64,000 nucleotides of DNA, taken from contig CM055312.2 in the NCBI GenBank assembly GCA_029255685.2, forward strand, positions 28,986,203-29,050,202, written 5' to 3'. The translations under genes were made by a program, and so were the position numbers. Within the stretch, counting starts at the first letter, position 1; each line of letters begins with the position of its first letter. Under the pieces are notes generated by a model. It was not told where the DNA came from and searched no databases. It saw only the letters and a list, made by a program, of their open reading frames with translations. This DNA comes from Silene conica. Taxonomy: Eukaryota; Streptophyta; Magnoliopsida; Caryophyllales; Caryophyllaceae. Of this stretch, positions 36,451-48,189 are shown in pieces.

Positions 36451-37329
36451 TGTAAAACCCCACGCGAAGCGAAAATATAAACAAAGCAACATGCGGAAAA
36501 ATGTGCGGAATTAAAACTTTTTGACATGAATATAAAACATGCGAGGTGTAACATCCCGTATTTTCGGAATCCATATTTTAATGATTTAAATCGATTTCGG
36601 AAATTTATATTTTATTTTAATTAATTTCATAAAGTTGTTTTTAAGAAAAATAGCTCAAGTTCCGTATTAAGAAATTTAGTTCTTAAAACGTTAAACATCA
36701 CTTGGCATTTCCGCTTCAACTTCAATTCTCGACTCAATCCCGTTCATAACTAAAATCCGTCTTCCTTATAAAAAAATAAGAAGGAAAACATTTCCCCTCA
36801 AATCACAACTCAAACCCATTTGTATATACCGATCTCATTCACTATTTTCATCACTCCGACTTCGTTTCAAGTCCAAACGCGGTAATTCTTTTGCCATCGC
36901 ATTCCTACGTCTTTCCCATCATTTCTATCTTTTCAATTTCTCGATTCGCTTCCGGGTAATTTTCGGCCTGTTTGTATTTAATTCGAAAATGATGATGTTT
37001 AACTTGTTTTCTTTCTGTTTAAAGGGCTAATCTTAAGGACATTGAGGAGGACACTTATTTGATCGATGATTCAAGTGAAGAAACCGCTTAATAAGGTGAT
37101 CTTGATGAGGAAACTCGACTTTTGTCTTAAATTAAGTGGACATGTGATTTTCTTGTTGTTTATGTGAAATTGATGTGAGTTTTATGTTTAATAGTTAGTG
37201 GTACGTAATTAGTATCCATTACATATTCATGTTATTCATCTCATATATGTTCATATGCTGCGTTTTGTTGTAGTCTTGTGTTGTTATTGCTTTCATCTAC
37301 TCCATTCTATTATCGTAAACGCTACCGAT

Positions 37330-37800
37330 TCCTGCTCAAAAATTATACTATAATTGCTACTGTACGTTACTGGTTTCTGCGCATGAATTAGGCTGACTTC
37401 TGCCTCTATTTCTCGCTGTTAATGCTTTGTAAATGCTACTGTAAACTGCTGCCATTCTTTACTATTTTCTGCACTAAAAACATTCTGTAATTTGCTGTTA
37501 TTCATTATTGTATTCTACTCTAAAACATTCTGTAAACTGCTAGTATTCAGTACTGTATTACGCTCTAAAAACATTCTGTAAACTGCTGGTATTCAGTACT
37601 GTATTCTACACTAAAAACATTCTGTAAAATGTTGTATTCAGTATGTATTCTGCAATAAAAACATTCTATAAACTGCTGTATTCATTACTGTATTCTGTAT
37701 TAAAACCATGCTGTAAATTGCTGTTTTTTGTTACTGTTTTCTGCACTAAAAACACGCTGTAAACTGATGTTATTCGTTACTGTTTTTCTGCACTAAATGC
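37330..37800. repeat. Degenerate minisatellite in the solo LTR
   Basis: About eight or nine imperfect units of roughly 50-60 bases, built around CTGTAAACTGCTG, TATTCAGTACTGTATTCTGC and CACTAAAAACA. It lies in the 5' half of the solo LTR. Confidence 0.75.
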
Positions 37801-38189
37801 TACTGTAATGGTTGTTGTCTTTTTTTTTTTTGAAATATGGTCATTATATGCTGTGGTTAACATGGTTATTAGGCCGTAGTCACGGATGTAGCTGCTGCAA
37901 ATTCTGCGGCTGTTATCGTAACCGTTGTTGCTGCTGCGTCGTTCCCCTATCCCTTGATTGCAGCCCTGTTCTACTCATGCATTATGTGGCTGTGTTGTTT
38001 TTACTATTATGTGATACTATGGTCATTGTTGTAGGGCTGCTACACTGTTAATCGTTGCTGCGTGTTGCATATGCTGTTATTGTCTATCCTAATTGTTGTT
38101 GTTAATGCGTGATGTGGTTGAAGTAGTACCTACATACTGCGTAATGCTACCGCTACTACACAATACTACTACGGTGTCCTATAATTAAT

Positions 38190-38263
38190 TATTATTACGT
38201 ACGTGCTTGCCAGCCTGCCTATATTTAATTTTATTTACGTACGTGCTTGCCAGCCTGCCTATA
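38190..38263. repeat. Tandem repeat of about 39 bp flanking the Mutator-like MITE
   Basis: Units of TACGTACGTGCTTGCCAGCC followed by TGCCTATATTTAATT occur twice before the MITE and, with changes, twice more after it (39193-39265). The MITE inserted into this small array. Confidence 0.7.
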
Positions 38264-38272
38264 TTTAATTAT

Positions 38273-39183
38273 GAGTAAATTAATAATTACTCTCTTAAAT
38301 GTTTCACTTTTCTAAAATTAGTCCCTTATAAGTTTGTTTTTTTAAATTACTCCCTTAAGTTGGTCTCAGGTCAAAAATTGCTACCAATTACGTTTTACGG
38401 GGAAAAATATATGGAATGGACGACATTGCCCTTCTGTGTGTTTACCCAACCCAACAAACCCATGACCTTTCATTTTACCCTAATTTTGAAATCCCAACAG
38501 TAAAAAAAAATCCCAAACTAATCCTAACCCTAATTTTGAAATCGAATCCTAATTTTCGCAAATTAATCTCAATCAAACTCGAAGATGTAAGGGGTTTTCT
38601 AGAACCAGCCAACAATAATGAACTCGACATTGCCCTTCTGTTCTAGAAGATTTTTTTTTCCCAAATCAGAAAGATGAAAAAAAAAATACCCATATCAATT
38701 CAAACCCTAATTTCAATTCAATTCAATTCAATACAATCTCAGTTTTGATGAATATAGAGAACCCTAATTTCAATTCAATATCAATTTTCAATTCAATACA
38801 ACAATAATATGATTCACATACCCAAATCAAAGATTGAATTACCTTGAAAAAAATGGAAACTTCAAAAGTTGAGCAAGTAGATTGACAAATTACTTTTAAT
38901 GAAGAGATTGGGTAAATTATATAGTGAGGAATTAGGTAGAGATGAAGATATTGGTAAATAGTTTGGAGAAGCAAAAATTATAACATGATAGAGTGAAACT
39001 CAGGGGCAATTTAGTCATAAATTTAGGGAAATAGAGGTAAAATTCCAAAATTGACGCAAAAACTCGTCGGAGCTGCAAATTGGTAGCAATTTTTGACCTG
39101 AGACAAACTTAAGGGAGTAATTTAGAAAAACAAACTTATAAGGGAGTAATTTTAGAAAAGTGAAACATATAAGGGAGTAATTC
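38273..39183. mobile_element. Mutator-like MITE with long terminal inverted repeats
   Basis: A 911-bp element flanked by a perfect 9-bp direct repeat TTTAATTAT (38264-38272 and 39184-39192), the length typical of Mutator-like elements. Inverted repeats of about 110 bp run from near 38290 (ATTACTCTCTTAAATG) and end at 39183 (AAGGGAGTAATTC); they include GGTCTCAGGTCAAAAATTGC on the left and its near-complement on the right. The outermost dozen bases differ between the ends. The interior is AT-rich with a repeated GACATTGCCCTTCTG phrase and no transposase. Confidence 0.8.
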
Positions 39184-39619
39184 TTTAATTATTTACGTAC
39201 GTGCTTGCCAGCCTACTTATATTTAATTATTTTACGTACGTGTTTGCTAGCTTGCTTATGTTTAAATATAATACGTTAGAAATTGTTACGAATTAGTAAT
39301 GGGTTACAATTTTTATGTTAAGTAACATGTTTGAAATGACGAAATTAGGTAAGTGACTCCGAATAATTTAAAATATATGACTCGCTAATTAATTCTCATA
39401 CATGTTAATTTTATATAGAAAACGTGTCAATAAGTGATGAAATGTTAATTAATCCGTGTTTACCTTTCCGAATGAACAATATTTTTATTATGATTCTCTT
39501 GTTATTTCTTATACGTAATAAATTCCGTAAAAAATATATGTTATATAATATGAATTATATGCTCGTTTGAAGTCCAAGAAATTGGACGACATTTAGGTTG
39601 AGTTCGGTAATTGATTTGA

Positions 39620-39860
39620 GGAGAAAGACCCCCCCCCCCCCGGTCGGGCAACCGGAAGGGAAACCGGCTCTTGCCTTAAATTAGTTCCCGAAGTCGGCTA
39701 AGTGTTGAAGGGATGTGTAGAAAAAGAATATTTATTTACTAATCGAGTTTGTTTGAAGTCCAAGAGGTTTGGACGACTCTTATACCGGGTTCGGAAATTG
39801 GTTTGAGGAGAAAGACCCCCCCCCCCCCCCCCCCCGGCCGGGGCAACCGGCTCTCGCCTA
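39620..39860. repeat. Two poly-C-bearing blocks in the solo LTR
   Basis: The block AGTCCAAGA.. GACGAC.. GAGGAGAAAGACC(C)n, followed by GGGCAACCGG, occurs twice (centres near 39630 and 39825). The C runs are about 12-20 bases long, where the sister LTRs have 5-6. The same block also occurs twice per LTR in the gypsy element at 46691-54554. Confidence 0.75.
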
Positions 39861-39999
39861 AAATAGTTTCCGAAATTGGTTAAGAGTCGAGTGGAGTCTT
39901 ATAATGAAAGAATAGAATTGTTAATCGAGTTTTGAGTTATTGCGTAATATATGTAAAGCCTCCTTTAGGAGAATTTTGCGTTGATGCATGTTCATGGTC

Positions 40000-40745
40000 T
40001 GTGTGTTGCTTCGTGGTCGGACACTTAGTGGTTGATCCTTTTCTAATCAGCTTCGTGGTTGAACCCTTCGTGGTTGGTTCAAAACTAATTAGTTTCTGGT
40101 CGAACCTCTTCGTGGTTGGTTCTTTGCTTCGTGGTCGGACCCTTCGTGGTTGATCCTTTTCTAATCAGCTTCGTGGTTGAACCCTTCGTGGTTGGTTCAT
40201 AACTGATTAGCTTCGTGGTCGAACCTCTTCGTGGTTGGTTCTTTGCTTCGTGGTCGGACCCTTCGTGGTTGGTCCTTTTCTAATCATCTTGTCCTTCGTG
40301 GTTGGTTGGTTCATAACTGATTAGCTTCTTGGTCGAACCTCTTCGTGGTTGGTTCTTTGCTTCGTGCTCTTTGTGGCTGGTCCTTTTATAATCAGCTTCG
40401 TGGTTGAACCCTTCGTGGTTGGTTCATAACTGATTAGCTTCGTGGTCGAACCTCTTCGTGGTTGGGTTTTTGCTTCGTGGTCGGACCCTTCGTGGTTGGT
40501 CCTTTTCTAATTAGCTTCGTGGTTGAACCCTTCGTGGTTGGTTCATAACTGATTAGCTTCGTGGTCGAACCTCTTCGTGGTTGGTTCTTTGCTTCGTGGT
40601 CGGACCCTTCGTGGTCGGTCCTTTTGGAATAAGCTTCGTGGTTGAACCCTTTGTGGTTGGTTCATAACTGATTGGCTTCGTGGTCGAACCTCTTCGTGGT
40701 TGGTTCCTTGCTCTGTGGTTGAACCTCTTCGTGGTTGGTTCTTGT
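40000..40745. repeat. CGTGGTTGGTTC minisatellite array
   Basis: About six imperfect units of roughly 115-120 bases, each with internal sub-repeats of TTCGTGGTTGGTTC, TTCGTGGTCGGACCC and TAACTGATTAGCTTCGTGG. It lies in the 3' part of the solo LTR. Apparent frames across it are by-products. Confidence 0.9.
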
Positions 40746-41999
40746 TTGTCTATCGTATGATCGACTCTGAGTGAATTGTGTCTAGCTTTCCTGAGTTAGG
40801 GTACAGTGCTAGATATTGTTGAATATTTGGTATTTGGTTATGAGTTAAGATGTCGCCTCTAAACCTCTTACTTGTGAAATGTGTAGTATTTGGTTATGCG
40901 TTAAGATGTCGCCTCTGAACCTCTTACTTGTTGAATGTTATGATTTAGTTATGTCTTGAGAGTTGACCACTGAACCATTCATAGATAGTGATTTTTTATG
41001 CATGCTTATCAGAGTGATTAATATGAGTATTGCATAATCGAGTTTTGGATGTTAAGTGAACTTATGATAGTTATTCATGAGTAGCGTACTTCACATGACA
41101 TGGTTTATGTTGGAGTATGTATGGTTGATTATATGATTACATGTTTGTGTGTTTATGACAATAAGTGGTTGGGAGAACCTCTAGTCACTCCCCACTGACT
41201 GTGGCGTACATGTTTCATGTATGTAGGTTGGTGCAATTTTGTATAGGGGGATCATACGAGAGCTAGCGAGCGATGAACCTTCATCGACATGACATTTTAC
41301 CATTTCGCGTTCCTAGACTTATCTTTTGATTCAACAGTTTTGATGTCTGTAGGGATATCCTATCCCGGGCTGTTACTTTGTAATTATTACTTTATACTTA
41401 TCTAGTTTTATTTCCTCCGCATTTCAGTTATCGTAATTCACCTCGCATGTTAGTTTTAAATCATGTCAAATGTTTTAATTCCGCGCAAATTTCAAGCATT
41501 TGTATGTTTTACTTTCCGCTGCCGCGAGGGGTTTTACACGAGGGGATTTACTTAAACAAAAAAGCGGAAAGTTAACTAAATAAATTATTAGATATAGATA
41601 CAATAAGCCAAACGGAGATGGTACATCCTACGAGTATCAAAATAGAATATGAACTGAAACTAGCTAAACGATATAGAAGTGCAGTCATGTCAATGTATAA
41701 CATCGCTCGCTAGCTCTCTGAGATATCCCCAATCTGCACCAACCTAAATACTTGAAAACATGTACGCCACAGTCAGTGGGGAGCAACTAGAGGTTCTCCC
41801 AGCCACTTATTGTCAATAAACACGTGAGCAGATAAAACACGTTATGCAGATAAACATGCTCCAACATAAATGAATATCATGTGAAGCATTTAGGACAATA
41901 TATCAACATGTGGCAGCTATACTTAACTGAAACATGTAACCACTCCACGTTCAAGATGAATCAATATAACATATGATATATGATATGATAAGAATATAA

Positions 42000-42565
42000 T
42001 CACTAAGCATCTAGTCCAGAGGTGAACCTAACACATATCCAGATACTATAACACAAGTAGTGGGTCCAACGATTAACTTAAAACATATCCCACTACCACA
42101 CTTACCGGGTCCAAAGGTGAGCTTAACACGTATCCCCATATACATCCACAAGCAATGGGTCCAGAGGTGAGCTTGACACATATCCCATTACCTCACACAA
42201 GCATTGGGTCCAGAGGTGAACTTAACACATATCCCAATACACAGTTATCGCACACAGAAGGTGCAGATGTGAGCTTAACACATATCCCAATCATATGACA
42301 ACTGATCACGTGTCAGGTCCAAGGTGAGCTTAACACATATTCTGACATGCCATATCCATACATGTACCGGGTCTAGAGGCGAGCTTAACACATATCCCGA
42401 TACGTCACAAACAAAACACGTAAAGGGTCTAGGGGTGAGCTTAACACATATCCCATCACGCGACAAACACACACGAGTGTTTCAGGTCCAGAGGTGAGCT
42501 TAACACATATCCTGACCCGCAAAACGTACTAGGTCCAGAGGTGAGCTTAACACATATCCTAATAC
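42000..42565. repeat. GGTCCAGAGGTGAGCTTAAC minisatellite array
   Basis: About ten imperfect units of 45-65 bases in the minus-strand gypsy LTR, each with a constant part (GTCCAGAGGTGAGCTTAACA, then CATATCCC) and a variable spacer. Its place in the LTR corresponds to that of the CGTGGTTGGTTC array in the solo LTR. Confidence 0.9.
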
Positions 42566-42568
42566 GCA

Positions 42569-43122
42569 TGTAACAACCCGACCCACCACTGTCGTAACAC
42601 AAACCCAATAAGATGGATGTGCACTTTTGGGCCCGCTATTTGTCCTCACTTAAGCCCAAAAGCACAAGGCCGTGTTACTAAGTAGTGGATGAAAGCTATT
42701 ATAAACATATCACAAGCCTCACATTCTACCGATGTGGGACAACATTCCTCTCATACTCTTGGGGTGTTACAAACTCCACCACTTAAAGAACACAACGTCC
42801 TCGTTGTGCCTTAACCATGACCACAACCAGGGCCAGAATCCTCCCCCGCTAGGTGTGTGACCCGGGTACTCCCGACCACAGGCTCACCACACGGTCGCAG
42901 GGTCGCTCTGATACCATTTGTAACAACCCGACCCACCACGGTCGTAACACACCCCCAATAATATGGGAGGTAAGCCTTTGGGCCCATTATTTGTCCTCAC
43001 TTAAGCCCAAAAACTCAAGGCCTTGTTACTAAGTGGTGGGTGGAAGCTATTATAAACATATCACAAGCCTCACATTCTACCGATGTGGGACAACTTTCCT
43101 CTCATACTCTTGGGGTGTTACA
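42569..43122 (-). mobile_element. TRIM (miniature LTR retrotransposon), copy 1
   Basis: A 554-bp element with two LTRs of 203-204 bp (42569-42771 and 42919-43122), plus-strand edges TGTAACAACCCGACCCACC and TTGGGGTGTTACA. The target duplication ACGCA lies at 42564-42568 and 43123-43127. On the minus strand a primer-binding site (ATGGTATCAGAGCGACC) follows the right-hand LTR and a short purine tract precedes the left one. The interior is about 147 bp and cannot encode protein, which is the TRIM definition. Its LTR start resembles gypsy LTRs here, so it was probably mobilised by gypsy proteins (inference). Confidence 0.92.
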
Positions 43123-43431
43123 ACGCAACTATACATGCATCAACACATGAGTGTCCTTAGGAGGCTATACTTTACACCATACAACACATTCAGGTCACCG
43201 GCTGCCGGCTGGCCGGCTAGGAGTCCTTTCCAGTCTTTTAGAAACAATTTTTTTAAGGAAACAGGTCCACCGGCTGACAACCTCTCCTTGAGTTGTTACT
43301 TGAAAATTTCACTCATCAGGGGTTCTCAGCCAGTGGACCGTCGGCCGGCCACCCGGCTGAGGGCTCCTTCACACTTAATTTTACAGAAGACATTCAAGAC
43401 TACTAGCCGGTTGCTAGGCCGGCTGTCGGCC

Positions 43432-46308
43432 TGTTGGAGCTAGTGTCCTTAATAGTTAGTGCGACAAAACGTATAAATATCTTAAAGGAACACAGGGTAT
43501 ACTTTGTATTTTAGCCAAATGATTCACGTTTATCAATAACGGTAGGTTTGCTAGAAATTTTGACGTTATTGTCATACGGATATCGGTAATCAACTGGTCC
43601 CTAAGAGTCACACCTAAAGGATGGAATCTGAGAGAAATGATTAGATAAAAATGTAATAATATTGATACCTTATACGACTAAACGGTTAGTCAATATAATG
43701 ATGTCATAATTATTTAATACTGATTAAGTAATATTAGCTAAAGACGAATTAACATGTTAATTCGTAATTAAATATAAAATGTTATATTCAATTATGTGTA
43801 ATGAAATTATTTAATAAAAATTAAATGATTTAATTTAATATAAAGGATATATTTAATTAGTGGATTATAATATAAGATATTTATAAGATAAAACATTACA
43901 CAAGAGAGAGCGATATAACCGATTTTATAAAGATAGAATTTCGGTCTGAGCAATTATTAAGTTGTTCAGTTGTTGTGAAGTGATGTAGGTAGAACCAAAT
44001 ACTGATTTGGGGAATCCTAGTTGATGTCTAATAACAAGGTTGTTTGCAACTATAAATAGGACATTCACACTGCACTTAAAGGGCACGAGTTACATGACTA
44101 CTTCCCTCCTCTCTCTCTCTCTCTAGCTTTCATCTTACACAAAATTAAATGTAATTTTGCAATTTCTAGCTCAGGTAAGGGTATTTCTCAGGACATCTTG
44201 GGTGCAACGATTAGGAGGATATCTGTTTTGATATCTGATCTTAGGCCTTTGCAAGGACAGAAGGTTAATTCTTAATCTCAATCTTTGTATCTTGTTCTTC
44301 GACTATAAATCATACATTATAAATTTGTTATAATCCTGCATATAAAGAATTGAGAATATATAAAGATATTTTCCCACAAGTGGTATCAGAGCCTAAGGCG
44401 TACAAATTTTATTTTTGTATGATTTTCATAAACGTTTTGAGAAAATTTAAAGAAAAAAAAAAATTAGCCGTGTATATTTTTTTTTAGCCGAGACAGTTTT
44501 TTTTTCGTTCGTCGTTTTCCTTTTGATTTATTGTTGTTGTTGTCTTAAACAGTTAAAATAACAAAATAATAAATTTGTAGATGTTTTAATTTAATAAGGA
44601 TTGAATTAAAACGTGAAAGGAAATCGTCTCACATGTTCTTGAATGATATAATTTGCTAAATAAATCGATCCCACTATAATCTTGATAATCTTGATATTCG
44701 TCTTAAAAGGTTAATTTGAATGATTAAGATTACATATATATCTAATACAGATTAGAATTTTGAAGGTTATCGATCTTGTATTTAGCAACCCGACATTAGT
44801 TATTCAAGTTCATGAGTTTTTAAAAGAAAAAAAAGGAGATTTTGAAATAAGGCTGTCCAGCGGTTTTTCTGGGTTTTTGCGACACTTTCTGTATTTTCTA
44901 ACGCTTTTCTGGGTATTTTGCGACGCTTTGTGTAGCTTCCCAGCGCTTTTCTTACAGCGTTTTTGCTTTCGAGACGCTTTTTCTCGACACTTTTCTGGGT
45001 TTTTCCGACGCTTTTCTGCGTTTAGTTATTTACAACAATTTTAAAAGCGTCGCAACTAGTTACAGCTTTCTTTTAGCCGCATTTTCCCCCTGTTTTCGAC
45101 GCTTTGCTTAGTTTCAGCGCTTTTTAGAAGCGCCGGAAATCATTTTCCAGCCTTCTTTCTTCTTTGCGGCTGTTTGTTTGCAGCGCTTTAGGGTTTTTCC
45201 TTGTTTTTTTTTCCCTTTCTTGTTTTGTCTCGGCTATTTCTAAAAGCGTTTGGGCTGTTTTTCTTTTTTTTATACATTATAAAGATAATGTGTAATTTTA
45301 TTTTATTTTTGGATGAAAAAGTTAACTAGTTTTGATACCTAAATTATTTTATAACGGTTTAAAATAATGTTGGATTAATCATATTATACGATAATATGAA
45401 CTTGTTTGTTTAATTAAAATTGTGAGATTAATTACAAAATTATCACATAATTTAAATCTTAAAATGGTGGTTTGGGTAAATTACTCTACATAATTACGGA
45501 ATTATGTCTTGAAAGATTAATTTAATTAGTATGATGCATTCTATATATTATATTGTTGGATGAATGAATGGATTTATTTACGCTTTTGCAATCAGTTGTA
45601 TCTTGTAATACTTAGTATGACCTTAGTAAGTTATGTTTTCGTAATGAAGGAAACATAATTTGTGATGTATTTATGAGATCTCGAATCTCCCTTGTGTAAT
45701 ATTTGTTTTACGTTTTTGGGAATTAGAATGTAATAATAGGATTTTATTATGTAATTCTTCAAATGTAATTAAGAAGACCAAGACGGAGATCAGACTTCTC
45801 ACTCCCACTACATCACCAAGAAGGAACATCAAGTCAAGACAAGCTTCGAGGGTCCATTGCTGAATGGATTCCAAGTTGTATTTTTTTGTTCTTTTTGGTA
45901 GGATAGGCCACACTAGGACTTGCTTTATTTTCGTTTTTATTTCCGTTTTGCTTTTCATTCACATATTTGATTTGCATCATTTTTCCGCCTAAACCAAACC
46001 ACTGGAGATTGCATGAAAATTGACTCATATATATACTATGTATGCTAGTCTGTGTCGACATACAAATGTCACACGTTTTTTTTATCATAAAGCCATCACC
46101 TTAGTTTATTCATTCTCGTATGGTAGATATTTGTTCACTTAAATGAATTAAAATTAAAGATGATGGGATCTTCCTCTATAACCTAAAATTGAGATTAGTC
46201 TTTTATAACTCAAATTACTATGAATCTCTTCTTCGTCGCCAGGCATATAAGACCTTACTCTCCATATGACCCCTTCTACGTTGGGTAAGTAGTAGCTGTT
46301 GACTTATT
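43432..46308 (+). mobile_element. LTR and leader of a plus-strand copia element, partial
   Basis: LTR 43432-44378 starts TGTTGGAGCTAGTGTCC and ends TTTCCCACA, with a primer-binding site AGTGGTATCAGAGCC right after it. It shares blocks such as CGTTTATCAATAACGGT and GACGTTATTGTCATACGG with the Angela-type LTR. The leader (44394-46308) has degenerate CGACGCTTTTCTGGG-type repeats (44865-45130) and the conserved block GGATAGGCCACACTAGGA. Instead of leading into a plus-strand gag it meets a minus-strand gag fragment near 46309. No second LTR was found. A broken fossil. A CT microsatellite lies at 44106-44126. Confidence 0.8.
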
Positions 46309-46690
46309 TTACCTCAACATCATGACCCTCGTAGGATGTCCTTTATAAGTCAAATTAGCTTGTATGACAAGGACGTCCTTCTTAGCACTCCCACTCAAAT
46401 TGAGATCTTTCTCAGCTTGCATGAGCTGAGTGTGGAGCTGATGAAAAATTTTCTTCATGTCATTCATGTTATAGTTCACCCTAAATTGGGTGAACCCATC
46501 ATGAAGAGAGTGTAAGATTCGGTCTACAATGACTGACTCCTCAATCTTGCAACCAAGAGACTCCAGAACTTCCACATTCTCAATCATCTTGAGGATGTGT
46601 GAGCTAACAGCTTGGCCCTTAGACAGTTTAGCTTCGAAGAAGCGGACTGCTGCGTCATACCTCATGATTCTCGGAGCTTGCGAGAAATAT
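46309..46690 (-). mobile_element. Minus-strand copia gag fragment, left side of the gypsy insertion
   Basis: Reads with gag motifs parallel to the Angela-type gag (FFEAKLSKGQAVSSHILKMI, then ILHSLHDGFTQFRVNYNMND). It stops at the left edge of the gypsy element. Fragment of a broken copy. Confidence 0.85.
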
Positions 46691-47629
46691 TGTAACAGCC
46701 CGTATTTTTATAAAAGTAATTTTAATCATTTAAAAGTAGTTTACGGAATTTAATAATATTTTAATTATAAGTCGTGAGCTTTATTTTAAGAAATGTCGTT
46801 AAGTCCGTCTTGAGTTGTTTAATTTAAAGATGTCACGTTTACTTGGTAATTTACGTTTTAAGAATTTCCGCTCCTCACATTTTTACAAAACCGACTCAAG
46901 TGAAATATAAAGTACACCACTCACTTCTTTTCCACGTTACTTCTTCTTCACCAAAGAAAAAGAATACAGTGACTTGTTCTCCATTTTTGCTCTTTCTCAA
47001 CTTCACAAAATCATCATCCGTTTTCTCATCTCAACTCCGTTTGACTCGAGGTTTTCACCATCGCATTCCTCTCTTCATTTCCGTTCTTTCTATCTCTTTC
47101 TTTTTCCGTTTCGTCAAAGTTGATTTCTGGGCTGTTTTGAGGAGAACTCGAGATTACCCTCTTATAACCCGTTTTTGTTGTTTGTAGGTGTCGACATTGA
47201 CGACCCGGATAAGGATTCGTATATTGTTCAAGATTAGAAGTGAAGAAATCGCTCTTTAAGGTGACGATAATGAGAAAACTCGGCCTTTTGTCTAAATTAG
47301 CACTTTATGTGATTGTTGATATGTTTTGATGAATGTTAGACAATCTTTGAGTTCCTAATGTTCTTATAATGTTTTATAAACTGGTTTTATGAAGTTTTAT
47401 TGATGAATTTGATGAGTAATGAGATCTAAAGTGTATACATGTTAAGACCGGTTTAATTTGTGATTTTGTTGTTAAGCTACGGAATAATGGTTTGGATACA
47501 TGTTCATATGTTTATTTGATGTGGTAAACATGCTCGGATTGTCGAATTATTGCTTGGAGACATGTATAGGAAGGATTCGTAAAGGATTGGGAATGATTTC
47601 AATGTCGATTTATGCGATTTCGTGGCTCA

Positions 47630-47935
47630 GGGACTCTGAGCCGGTCGACCGACCGGCGGCCGACCAGCCGGCTCAGAGCCCCATTCGTGGTATGCTGTCT
47701 TTGCGGGAAAAATTTGGAAAAGGGTCCCCAGCCGGTGGACCGGCAGCCGGCCGGGAGCCCCCTTATGTGTTTTTTTCGTGTGTTTTTGCGAGAAGGAGAA
47801 AGAGTCCCCAGCCGGTGGACCGGCAGCCGGCCGGCCGGCTGGGAGACCCTTAATGTTGTTTTTGTTGTGTCGGCTAGAGGGTAAGGACTCTCAGCCGGTT
47901 GACCGGCCGCCTGTGGCCAACCAGCTGAGAGCCCC
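47630..47935. repeat. Series of GC-rich imperfect hairpins in the gypsy LTR
   Basis: Four units at about 47636-47684, 47727-47762, 47806-47850 and 47886-47935, in otherwise AT-rich DNA. Each has arms such as CTCTGAGCCGG with CCGGCTCAGAG, or CCCCAGCCGG with CCGGCTGGG, around a CCGGTCGACCGACCGG-like or GGTGGACCGGCAGCC core. The right LTR has fewer units, consistent with copy-number change. Proline-rich frames across it are artefacts. Confidence 0.85.
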
Positions 47936-48189
47936 TGTTAGTATTATTTGCTTCATAACTTATGAATTTCAAGTCGGATTGTATTGATTCCTTTTTCGTA
48001 TGCTTCGTATGTTTGTTTAAGGTCCCCGAGGTTCGGGCGGCACTATATTGGGTTCGGGAATAGAGTGAGGATAGAGACCCCCCAGTCGGGCAACCGAAAG
48101 GGAAACCGGCTCTCCCTCGGCTTAATTCCCGGGGTCAATTAAGTGTTGGTTTGAGTATACGTCGTTGCATAGCTAGTTATGAATTGAGT

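Larger units (their letters stand above)
36547..41538 (+). mobile_element. Solo LTR of a chromovirus-like gypsy family
   Basis: Starts TGTAACATCCCGTATTTT and ends GCGAGGGGTTTTACA, with a 5-bp target duplication CGAGG at 36542-36546 and 41539-41543. Homology with the LTRs of the gypsy element at 46691-54554 runs in the same order: the AAGTGAAGAAA(C/T)CGCT block, two CCCCC..GGGCAACCGG blocks and the CACTCCCCACTGACTGTGGCG block near the end. There are no internal genes, so this is a solo LTR left by recombination between LTRs (known mechanism). It is about 4.99 kb, swollen by minisatellites and a 911-bp MITE. Confidence 0.85.
36451..43431 (-). mobile_element. Minus-strand gypsy LTR, interrupted and truncated
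   Basis: The plus-strand edge at 36451 reads TGTAAAACCCCACGCGAAGC, the reverse complement of this family's LTR end (GCGAGGGGTTTTACA). The LTR continues after the solo LTR at 41544-42568 and after the TRIM at 43128-43431. The family blocks on the minus strand are the GCTAGCGAGCGATG block (41706-41718), CCACAGTCAGTGGGGAG (41767-41783) and a minisatellite array; GC-rich hairpins follow at 43195-43431. The LTR appears truncated where a copia LTR begins at 43432. No internal gene is attached. An old fossil fragment. Confidence 0.75.

Noticed and set aside
40000-40745. CRISPR-like regular array
   Set aside because: Units are imperfect, contiguous and nested with sub-repeats, inside a plant LTR; no spacer structure and no cas genes.
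36547-41538. Complete gypsy element rather than a solo LTR
   Set aside because: All recognisable blocks occur once and in LTR order, with no gag, pol, internal primer site or purine tract; the extra length is minisatellite and a MITE.
44379-44393. tRNA-like or tRNA gene fragments at TGGTATCAGAGC sites
   Set aside because: These 12-18 base matches always sit next to LTR ends and are primer-binding sites complementary to initiator tRNA-Met, not tRNA genes.
47500-47987. Overlapping proline-, arginine- and glycine-rich frames
   Set aside because: They arise from the GC-rich hairpin units of the gypsy LTR, recur in several frames and are copied in the right LTR.
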